A stretch of 19,480 nt of DNA from CAYFQH01 sp964345215 (lineage in GTDB: Bacteria > Bacillota > Clostridia > Christensenellales > Aristaeellaceae), in the NCBI GenBank assembly GCA_964345215.1, contig CAYFQH010000036.1, positions 1 through 19,480 of the forward strand. Direction: 5' to 3'. Shown piece by piece: positions 1-7,150 of the stretch (positions are counted from its first letter, which is position 1; each line of letters begins with the position of its first letter). A program made the position numbers and the translations under genes. The notes beneath the pieces were generated by a model. It did no database searches. It saw nothing but the letters and a program-made list of their open reading frames with translations, and was not told the origin of the DNA.

Positions 1-36
1 AACAAGCACAAAACTAATGGTTGATGGAATATACCC

Positions 37-1521
37 ATGGCTGTTGCCACGGAATTGACCTGCCTAAATACCGTTTATAACGAAAACTTTTATGATATGT
101 ACCTGGCCTATGCTTACAAAATTGAACCCCGTTTCCTCTCCTACTACGCCCTGCACAGCGACCTAAAACAGTTGACTATTTTTACAGATTCTGATTTGTA
201 CCCCTCTTCAACTTATGTGGCGACCCTTGCCGGCCTGCAGCAAATGCCCCTGTATGAGAAAATTGAAAACAGTTTTCAGCCCCACTGGGTCGTGGAAGAG
301 CACACAGCAAAAAAAGGCGAAAAAGAAGGAAAAAAATTGCTCAGCGTAAGGCGCATGATGTCAAGCCCAAAGTATCCGGCAATCAACTATCTTTATATGG
401 AAGTTGACTATGATGCTTTTTTTGCTCCTTTTGCCCATATTATTCCCCGCCAGTATGGCATAGCAGTTAAAAATACCCAGGGAGAGGTTCTTTTTACCAA
501 CGATTACTTTGACCAAGGGTTTTTGGATTTTACTAACGGGAACAAAGAAGCGTACGTAAGCCTATCCACGACCTATGAACTGGGTGAAGTACAGTTTTTT
601 TGCCCAAAAAGCGAAATTTTTGCGGGCATCCGCAATGTATTGCGCTTTACCCTCTTCGGTTTTTGGCTGATGCTGATTATTTTAGGTGCGCTGGGCTTTA
701 TCCTGTCGGCCATGCTGGTAAAGCCCATTGAAAAACTTACAAAAAATATGCTGGAGGTTGAAGAAGGCGAGTTGGAAGTAACCGTATCAACCACCCGAAA
801 GGATGAGGTAGGGCTGCTAATTCAAGGTTTTGGCCACATGATTGCACGGCTAAAGCATTTAATTGAGGTCGTTTATACAACCCAGCTTGAAAAAAAGGAG
901 TATGAACTAAAACTCCTCTACGCCCAGATCAATCCTCATTTTTTATATAACGTTTTATCGTTAATCAACAGTCAGGCCATCATGAACGGCCAGGAGGACA
1001 TCAGCCGGTTAGCCCTTTTGATTACCACCTTTTACCGCACCTCCCTCAACCATGGAAAAGACGAAATCACCATCGAGGAAGAACTAAAAAATATTGTTTC
1101 GTACGTAAAAATTCAACAGAGCTTACACCAAGACACCTTTGATTTTTCAATTGAAACAGACCCTGCCTTGGCCCCTATGCTCATCCCCCATTTTATATTA
1201 CAGCCCCTTGTTGAAAACGCCATTGAACACGGTCTTCTGCATTCACAAAAAGAAAGCAAATACTTGAAAATCACCTTGTCGTCCAGAGGTTCCCGCCTTG
1301 TTTTTACCATTAGCGATAACGGCACGGGCATCGATCAGGAAGAATTAAAAAATCTTCTTACACAAAAGGGCAAGGGCTATGGTTTAACCAACATCAACAA
1401 ACGCCTGGCCTTGGTTTACGGAAAGGCCTATTTAATACAAATACGGAGCAAGCCGGGAAAAGGCACCAGCATATCGTTGTTTTTGCCAAAGGCCTTTCCA
1501 AAGGAAGCGGATACCGTATAG
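37..1521 (+). CDS. YesM-family sensor histidine kinase, N-terminus missing
   Basis: This is a membrane sensor kinase that would phosphorylate a YesN-type response regulator. The reading frame opens inside the extracellular sensor region (about residues 1-197). A membrane segment follows at about 198-228, a HAMP linker at about 228-282, and a His_kinase/HATPase module. The module shows the phospho-acceptor in QINPHFLYN (His301), the N box LVENAIEHG (Asn394), the G1 box DNGTGI (427-432) and the G2 box GYGLTNINKRL. The first transmembrane helix and about 70-90 residues are absent compared with the second kinase in this window, where the same His is residue 370. An in-frame TGA lies at 22-24, and ATG37 has no Shine-Dalgarno sequence. 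The N-terminus is therefore unsupported: the gene may carry a nonsense mutation, a frameshift or a sequencing error. No partner regulator is adjacent; it may lie to the left. The gene ends in tandem TAG TAG. Family call is firm; intactness is uncertain. Confidence 0.85.
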   Translation: MAVATELTCLNTVYNENFYDMYLAYAYKIEPRFLSYYALHSDLKQLTIFTDSDLYPSSTYVATLAGLQQMPLYEKIENSFQPHWVVEEHTAKKGEKEGKKLLSVRRMMSSPKYPAINYLYMEVDYDAFFAPFAHIIPRQYGIAVKNTQGEVLFTNDYFDQGFLDFTNGNKEAYVSLSTTYELGEVQFFCPKSEIFAGIRNVLRFTLFGFWLMLIILGALGFILSAMLVKPIEKLTKNMLEVEEGELEVTVSTTRKDEVGLLIQGFGHMIARLKHLIEVVYTTQLEKKEYELKLLYAQINPHFLYNVLSLINSQAIMNGQEDISRLALLITTFYRTSLNHGKDEITIEEELKNIVSYVKIQQSLHQDTFDFSIETDPALAPMLIPHFILQPLVENAIEHGLLHSQKESKYLKITLSSRGSRLVFTISDNGTGIDQEELKNLLTQKGKGYGLTNINKRLALVYGKAYLIQIRSKPGKGTSISLFLPKAFPKEADTV

Positions 1522-1571
1522 TAGGTTTTGAGCTTATTTTTTCCTTGTGCTTTTTTAGGCCTCCGCTTTTC

Positions 1572-1600
1572 TTGACAAGACATATCAGCCTCATTATAAT
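1572..1600 (+). promoter_or_regulatory. Perfect sigma-A promoter for the GtaA-family gene
   Basis: TTGACA at 1572-1577 and TATAAT at 1595-1600 are separated by exactly 17 bp, matching both consensus hexamers. Transcription would start near 1607 and give a leader of about 95 nt. The leader contains an imperfect hairpin with arms AAAGG (1624-1628) and CCTTT (1651-1655). The ribosome site AAGGAG at 1686-1691 lies 10 nt before the ATG at 1702. No clear terminator separates the upstream kinase gene from this promoter. Confidence 0.85.
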
Positions 1601-1701
1601 AAGCACAATTTGAATAAACTGGGCAAAGGCAGCACCCAATGGGCATGCACCTTTCAAAATACTTGATGCGCAGTTTGTAAATAAAAAGGAGTGCTTCGCT
1701 T

Positions 1702-3654
1702 ATGTTAGCCATTGAACGACTTCCAGCCCTGCCCCTGATTGCAAACGATCCGTACTTTTCTATTTGGATGCCTGCCGATACCGTAACCGACGCTGACAGT
1801 GCTCACTGGAGCGGCCCTAAAAAGCAGTTAAGGGGAACCATTGCCATTGATGGAGAGGTTCTGCGTTTTTTGGGCAGTGGTACTCAGCCTGCTATGCAGC
1901 TGGTTGGTCAGCAGGTTACACCTACCAAAACAATCATTACCTTTAAGGAAAAAGGCATTCTTTTAAGGGTTACATTCTGGTCTCCTGCCTTACCGGAGGA
2001 TTTGGACACCCTGTCCACCCCCATTACCTTTATCGATTTTAAGCTAACATCCGCCGATCAAAAAAAACACCAAGTGGAAATAAACTTTTCTGCCTCCACC
2101 CGCCTTTGTTACGATGGAGATACTAAACCTGAATTATGGGTTCAATGTTATAAACAAGAAGGCCTTTCCTTTGCTTTTGCCGGACAACGGCGGCAAAACA
2201 TCTTAAATCACTCTGCCGATCATATTACCATCGACTGGGGATATTTATACCTGGCCGCCGCCCAAGGCAGCATTACCGGGGATCAACAAGCCCTTTGCTA
2301 CAATTGGAAAAAGGAAATTGTCCCTGAAGGCCAGGAAAACCACCATATTCAAATTGCTTATGATGATATTGCCTCTATTTTATACTTCGGCACCCCCTGT
2401 AAGGCCTGGTATACACGGGGCGGCAAAACTCTTCCCCAGGCCATGGTTGATTTTGAACACCATTATGAAGGGTTGATGCAAGCCTGCAGCCGGCTGGATG
2501 AGATGATTCTTGATGAAGCAGACCATATTGGCGGTAAAAATTACCAAATTCTTGTAAGTGCCGCCTGGCGCCATACCCTTGCCGCCCATAAGCTGATTGC
2601 TACCCCAAAAGGGGACTGTGCCTGGATTTCTAAGGAAAACGACTCTAACGGGTGCATGTGTACCGTCGACATCAGTTACCCCTCCTCCCCCTTGTTTTTA
2701 AAATACCAGCCTCAGCTGGTCAATGCCATGTGCCGCCCGGTGCTGGAATTTGCCTCCATGCCTGTATGGAACGGAGACTTTGCTCCCCATGATATTGGCC
2801 GCTATCCCATTGCCAATGGCCAAATGTATGCTGCCAGAATACCCGATGAAAAAATCAAAGAAGCAGACGTGACACCACCTTTTTACCTGTACCCAAAAAA
2901 CAATACTATTTATGATATCCGGTATCAAATGCCCGTGGAGGAGTGCGGCAATATGCTGATTATGCTGACCGCCGCCGCGCAAATGACCGGGGATCCTTCT
3001 CTGGTTAAAGCCTACAGGCCTGTGCTGGCCAAGTGGGTACAGTATTTAGAAAAGTATGGCGAAGATCCGGGAGAACAGCTGTGCACCGACGACTTTGCCG
3101 GCCATCTGGCCCACAACGTAAACCTGTCGGCAAAGGCTCTGGTGGGCATTGCCTGCTACGGTAAGCTTATTGAGCTGTTGGGCGAGGACGGGAGCCCCTA
3201 TTTTGAAAAAGCCAAAGCCATGGCCAAAAGTTGGTATGAGCGCAGCTATCAAAAGGATGGCTATACAAGCCTTACTTTTGAAGGAATAGGATGGAGCCAG
3301 AAATATAACCTGGTATGGGATATTGTTTTGGGCCTGGGCCTCTTTCCCGCTGATTTTTACAAAGAGGAAACCCAAAGTTATTTAAACCGCCAAAACACCT
3401 ACGGCCTGCCTTTAGATTCACGCAAAACCTATACAAAATCCGACTGGATTTTATGGAGTGCCACAATGGCCCAAGATAAAGAAACCTTTAATAAACTCAT
3501 CGAACCCCTTGTTGCTTATTTAAGAGAAACCCCTTCCAGGGTAGCTTTTTCCGACTGGTATGACACCGTTACCGGAAAGTATGAACATTTTATCGCCCGC
3601 AGTGTACAAGGAGGGCTTTTTATGCCCATGCTGCGCAAGGATTGGCAAATATAA
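1702..3654 (+). CDS. GtaA 'glutaminase A'-family protein (DUF4964/DUF5127/DUF4965/DUF1793)
   Basis: This 650-residue protein has no signal peptide or membrane segment, so it should be cytoplasmic. The N-terminus has the DUF4964-like pattern PLIANDPYFSIW (11-22) and TDADSAHWSG (29-38), followed by a beta-rich DUF5127-like region to about 270. The C-terminal helical DUF4965/DUF1793 region shows ISKENDSNGCMCTVDISYP (309-327), GDFAPHDIGRYPIANGQ (358-374), PVEECGNMLI (411-420) and DDFAGHLAHNVNLSAKA (463-479). These are strong family hallmarks. The family is named after a fungal extracellular glutaminase, and the catalytic half resembles the (alpha/alpha)6 folds of glycosidases. In bacteria the real substrate is mostly untested. 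It has its own promoter and lies among sugar-uptake genes, so a role in breaking down imported glycans or glycoconjugates is possible but inferred. Downstream, CAAGG (3636-3640) and CCTTG (3655-3659) before a T run form only a weak terminator. Confidence 0.85.
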   Translation: MLAIERLPALPLIANDPYFSIWMPADTVTDADSAHWSGPKKQLRGTIAIDGEVLRFLGSGTQPAMQLVGQQVTPTKTIITFKEKGILLRVTFWSPALPEDLDTLSTPITFIDFKLTSADQKKHQVEINFSASTRLCYDGDTKPELWVQCYKQEGLSFAFAGQRRQNILNHSADHITIDWGYLYLAAAQGSITGDQQALCYNWKKEIVPEGQENHHIQIAYDDIASILYFGTPCKAWYTRGGKTLPQAMVDFEHHYEGLMQACSRLDEMILDEADHIGGKNYQILVSAAWRHTLAAHKLIATPKGDCAWISKENDSNGCMCTVDISYPSSPLFLKYQPQLVNAMCRPVLEFASMPVWNGDFAPHDIGRYPIANGQMYAARIPDEKIKEADVTPPFYLYPKNNTIYDIRYQMPVEECGNMLIMLTAAAQMTGDPSLVKAYRPVLAKWVQYLEKYGEDPGEQLCTDDFAGHLAHNVNLSAKALVGIACYGKLIELLGEDGSPYFEKAKAMAKSWYERSYQKDGYTSLTFEGIGWSQKYNLVWDIVLGLGLFPADFYKEETQSYLNRQNTYGLPLDSRKTYTKSDWILWSATMAQDKETFNKLIEPLVAYLRETPSRVAFSDWYDTVTGKYEHFIARSVQGGLFMPMLRKDWQI

Positions 3655-3949
3655 CCTTGTTTTTTCCTTGATACCAAAAATGCCTCGACAAGATTGTCGG
3701 ATGATTGATTAGAAGGTTTGCATACTCTACAAGTAAAATGTTTCTTATGAATACAGCCCTTATAAAACATAGCATTTTTGCATAAAGATGTGCCTTTTTG
3801 CCTGACAAAGCTGTTTTTGCTCTGGTTTTTCCTCCATTTATGCATTGCCTTCCTAATCACCTTATGCTATAATTCGTAGGAGATAGTAGGTCTGCTTTTA
3901 TAAAAAAGGCAGGCAGTTTAAAAGTTCATAAATGAAAGGAATGTATTAC
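3655..3949 (+). promoter_or_regulatory. Intergenic region with extended -10 promoter of the first ABC operon
   Basis: This gap of about 295 bases has no credible gene. The promoter is an extended -10, TGCTATAAT, at 3865-3873, with a weaker -35 TTGCCT at 3845-3850 and a 17-bp spacer. Transcription would start near 3880. The leader can form a hairpin pairing CTGCTTTT (3892-3899) with AAAAGGCAG (3904-3912), one G bulged. The ribosome site AAAGGA is at 3935-3940. Upstream lies an inverted repeat, ATGTTT-ct-TAT (3738-3748) with ATAAAACAT (3762-3770), that could be an operator or a weak RNA stem. I recognise no known operator in it. Confidence 0.7.
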
Positions 3950-5251
3950 ATGAAAAAATTACTATCATTCATCCTTATTCTATCCCTTGCCCTAACCCTG
4001 GTGGCTCCTGCCGCTTTTGGCGAAGAAAGCGTTGAAGCTATTATTGCCCAGGCTCAAAACATGACCAACGAAGAGCTTTATCAAAAAGCCATTGAAGAGT
4101 CTAACGGCAAAGAAATGTACGGCATCGGCAACTCCAGCCGCGGCGCCTCTGCCGGGGAAAGCTTTGTTGCCATGCTAAAAGAAATGGACGCATCCTACAC
4201 TGGTACCATTAACTGGTCTCAGCCTAAAAACAACTCTATCTTCACCGCTTTAAATGCTGACATTAAAAGCGCCAACCCCACCTATTCCATGACCCTGATT
4301 CAAGACGGCAACCAAATTCAAAGCAAAATGGTTGCAACAGGGAACCTGCTCAACTACATTCCCAAAGAATGGGCCGAAGCCGAAGGGGTAAATATTGAAC
4401 TGGATGGAAACCCCTTGGCCCTGCAAACCCTGAACAAGGTGTTTATGTATAATGATACTGACGGCACTACCTTTAAAAATGCCTGGGAATTTGTTGCCCA
4501 GGGCCAAGCCCCCTTATTCATGGGCGTAAACTCCGAGTTGGTTGGCAAAAACTTTTTATACATGCTTACTTATGAAAAATATGCCAACTATATGAAGGAT
4601 GCCTTTGACAAGTTAAGTGACGAGCAAAAGGCCTACTTCCAGCCCACGATTGACGAAATGGCAGCCGAAGCCGAAGCCCTTGGCCTGGAAGCTGAGAACG
4701 CTAATTACTCCTTGGCCTGGATTAAGCTTTGGAGTGCCCAGTACAACGAGCAAACTGACGACGGCCCCATCTCCAACACCCTGGTAAACGCCTCTGCTGC
4801 GGGCCAATCAGGCCTTTTGGTTTATTCCAAACTGCGCTCCGTTGAAGAATCTTCCGAAGTTTCTGTAAACAACATAAAAGTGGCCGCATACCAGGAAGGT
4901 TACGAAGGCATTGGTGGTTTTGCTTATAAGCACTACCTGCAAGTGGTTAAAACCGCTCCCCTGCCCTGGACAGCCTGTGCCTTTATTGCTTACATGACCA
5001 CCACTGTTGACGGCTTTGCCGCTTGGGGCAAAGACTTTGGCGGCTACAGCGCCAATCCCAACATCAACCAGGACCACTCCAAAGATGGTTACGTAGACGG
5101 CGAAAACAAGTTTGATGCCAAAAACGACCGGGGCTACGAATGGTGGATGTCTGAAGAAGGCGGCCAGATCGTTTTAGAAGATCCAGTGTACTGCTCCCAG
5201 GTTTCTTTAGACCTTGGTGACTGGATTGATATGATTATTGGTGACAAGTAA
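3950..5251 (+). CDS. Extracellular solute-binding protein of the first ABC importer
   Basis: This is the secreted ligand-binding subunit of the importer encoded by the next two genes. I start it at ATG 3950 (433 residues) because AAAGGA at 3935-3940 is 9 nt upstream and the product then begins with a clean signal peptide, MKKLLSF..., with probable cleavage at AFG|EE after about residue 24. The ATG at 3932 has no ribosome site. There is no lipobox cysteine. The body looks like a family 1 / Fbp-type binding protein, consistent with its fused permease and TOBE-type ATPase partners. The mature protein has no adjacent Tyr-Tyr pair, which classical ferric-binding FbpA proteins use, so an iron role is not supported. 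The ligand is unknown; a sugar, sugar phosphate, polyamine or other organic anion is possible. It ends in tandem TAA TAA. Confidence 0.85.
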   Translation: MKKLLSFILILSLALTLVAPAAFGEESVEAIIAQAQNMTNEELYQKAIEESNGKEMYGIGNSSRGASAGESFVAMLKEMDASYTGTINWSQPKNNSIFTALNADIKSANPTYSMTLIQDGNQIQSKMVATGNLLNYIPKEWAEAEGVNIELDGNPLALQTLNKVFMYNDTDGTTFKNAWEFVAQGQAPLFMGVNSELVGKNFLYMLTYEKYANYMKDAFDKLSDEQKAYFQPTIDEMAAEAEALGLEAENANYSLAWIKLWSAQYNEQTDDGPISNTLVNASAAGQSGLLVYSKLRSVEESSEVSVNNIKVAAYQEGYEGIGGFAYKHYLQVVKTAPLPWTACAFIAYMTTTVDGFAAWGKDFGGYSANPNINQDHSKDGYVDGENKFDAKNDRGYEWWMSEEGGQIVLEDPVYCSQVSLDLGDWIDMIIGDK

Positions 5252-5268
5252 TAATATAAGCCATAAGA

Positions 5269-5304
5269 ATCAGCAGGGGCATAGAAATATGCCCCTGTGC
5301 TGAT
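5269..5304 (+). promoter_or_regulatory. Strong intra-operon hairpin between binding-protein and permease genes
   Basis: ATCAGCA (5269-5275) pairs with TGCTGAT (5298-5304), and GGGGCATA (5276-5283) pairs with TATGCCCC (5288-5295). This gives 15 base pairs with a 2-nt bulge (TG, 5296-5297) and a GAAA tetraloop (5284-5287). It is not followed by a T run, so it is unlikely to be an efficient intrinsic terminator. It probably protects or processes mRNA so that the binding protein is made in excess over the membrane subunits. Confidence 0.75.
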
Positions 5305-5322
5305 TATAAAGGAGTAATGATC

Positions 5323-7149
5323 ATGAGCCAAAAAGCCTTGCAAAGGCCAAGCAAAGGAAGAATATTGCTCAATCGGTTTCTGACCTACATCAGAAAACCT
5401 GAAAATGCAATTTTATTGCTGCTTGGTGTTGTATTAACCTTTACAACCATCTTCCCCATGGTGTCCATTGCCATTGATACCATTACCGTGCATCCGGGTA
5501 CGGTAGACTCTTTGCGCACAGGATTAGACGAAGGATACACCGCCTACAACTGGCTAGACCTGTTTACAGGGCGGAGAAGCCGGATTGACCTGTGGGTACC
5601 CTTGTGGAACGCTATTGTGCTTGCGGCCATGTCCTGCGTAGGGGCCATTGCCTATGGCGGCTTTTTTGCCTTTTTGGTTACTCGCACCAACATGAAGTTT
5701 AAAAAGTACTTAAGCTCCATCTTCATTTTTCCCTATATTATGCCCCAATGGACCTTGGCTGTCATTTGGCAAAACCTCTTTAACAGTCAGGCAGTAACCG
5801 GTACGTCCAATGGGCTTTTTTCATCTTTGTTTAATATTAATATGCCCCTGTGGTGGTGTAAGGGCATGTTCCCCAGTATTGTGGTTTTATCCCTCCACTA
5901 TGCCCCTTTTGCTTATATTTTAATCGGGGGTATCTTCCGCAACATGGATGCCAACCTGGAAGAAGCAGCCACCATTTTAAACACCCCTCGGTGGAAAACC
6001 TTTACCCGCATTACCCTGCCCATGGTCAAGCCTGCTATTTTAAGCACCATTTTGCTGGTGTTCAGCAGCTCCATGGGGTCCTATCCGGTACCTCATTACA
6101 TGAATTTAACTACCTTAACCACAAAATACCTGACCTTGTCTGGGGATCGAATTGGTCAGGCCAGTATTTTGGCTATTATTATGATCTTCTTTGGGGTAGC
6201 CATTTTAATGATTAACCAGCGAACAACCAGCGGCCGAAAAAGTTATACTACCGTTACAGGTAAATCCGGCCAAACCAGTGTTGCCAACTTGGGTAAGTTC
6301 GGCAAATATGCCATTGCCATTGTGTTTATTCTTTTAACCCTTGCAACCAGCATTTTGCCCATTATTATGTTTGCTACTGAAACCTTTTTGCCCAACCCCG
6401 GTGATTACAGCTTTTTAACCAAGGGAGGGTTAAGCGATTTAACCTTAAAGTGGTGGACCACCTCAGAAAACATTACGGAAAGCGGCATGTACGGCCAGCT
6501 TGGTATTTTGCACAACACAAAAATATGGGGGGCCTTTAGAGGAACCATTATTGTTGCTGTGTGCTGCGCTTTAGCTGCCGGCACAATTGGCACATTGGTT
6601 GGCTACAGTGTAAGCAAAAACCGCCGGGGCAAGTGGGCTTCCTATGTGAACAACATGGCCTTTTTGCCTTACCTGATGCCCTCTTTGGCCGTTGGTGTTG
6701 CCTTTTTTATCCTGGGCTCCTCCATGGGCCTTTACGACACCTATTTGCTGCTCATCCTTGCAGGTACAGTAAAGTATATACCTTTTGCCAGCCGCAGTGC
6801 TCTCAACTCCATGATGCAGCTGAGCAACCAAATTGAAGAGGCCGCCATTATACAAGACATACCCTGGTGGAAACGGATGACGAAAATTATTATTCCCATC
6901 CAAAAAACATCCATCATCAGCGGGTTTTTACTCCCCTTCATTACTGCCGTACGCGAGCTGACCTTATTTATGCTCCTTTGTACCCAGGGGCGAATATTAA
7001 CCACCATGCTCAACTACTTTGATGAAATGGGCCTGTTCGCTTTTTCCAGCGGAATTAACCTGCTGTTGATTGTTTTTGTACTGATCTGCAATGCTTTAAT
7101 TAATAAAATTACCGGCGCCAGTTTAGACGCAGGCATAGGAGGAGAATAG
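5323..7149 (+). CDS. Fused two-domain ABC transporter permease (ferric-iron/FbpB-type architecture)
   Basis: This membrane protein of 608 residues carries two permease halves in one chain and should act alone as the translocation pore with the ATPase that follows. I start it at ATG 5323, 8 nt after AAAGGAG (5308-5314); ATG 5317 is only 2 nt from that site. Hydrophobic segments suggest about six helices per half, with extracytoplasmic loops near residues 50-95 and 355-405. Each half has an ATPase-docking EAA loop: EAATILNTPRWKTF from about 214 and EAAIIQDIPWWKRM from about 506. In both, the usually conserved glycine of EAA-xxx-G is replaced, by Asn and Asp. This layout is that of the COG1178 class, which includes iron, sugar-phosphate and other importers, so it does not define a substrate. 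The stop codon is 1 nt before the next start, and AGGAGG at 7137-7142 lies inside this gene, implying translational coupling. Confidence 0.88.
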   Translation: MSQKALQRPSKGRILLNRFLTYIRKPENAILLLLGVVLTFTTIFPMVSIAIDTITVHPGTVDSLRTGLDEGYTAYNWLDLFTGRRSRIDLWVPLWNAIVLAAMSCVGAIAYGGFFAFLVTRTNMKFKKYLSSIFIFPYIMPQWTLAVIWQNLFNSQAVTGTSNGLFSSLFNINMPLWWCKGMFPSIVVLSLHYAPFAYILIGGIFRNMDANLEEAATILNTPRWKTFTRITLPMVKPAILSTILLVFSSSMGSYPVPHYMNLTTLTTKYLTLSGDRIGQASILAIIMIFFGVAILMINQRTTSGRKSYTTVTGKSGQTSVANLGKFGKYAIAIVFILLTLATSILPIIMFATETFLPNPGDYSFLTKGGLSDLTLKWWTTSENITESGMYGQLGILHNTKIWGAFRGTIIVAVCCALAAGTIGTLVGYSVSKNRRGKWASYVNNMAFLPYLMPSLAVGVAFFILGSSMGLYDTYLLLILAGTVKYIPFASRSALNSMMQLSNQIEEAAIIQDIPWWKRMTKIIIPIQKTSIISGFLLPFITAVRELTLFMLLCTQGRILTTMLNYFDEMGLFAFSSGINLLLIVFVLICNALINKITGASLDAGIGGE

Positions 7150-7150
7150 A

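Noticed and set aside
1522..1571. Terminator after the first kinase gene
   Set aside because: T-rich, and AAGCGGA/TCCGCTT could pair, but over a loop of about 50 nt and with no ordered T tract after a compact stem.
3932..3949. Earlier ATG for the first binding protein
   Set aside because: No Shine-Dalgarno sequence precedes it; AAAGGA at 3935-3940 fits ATG 3950.
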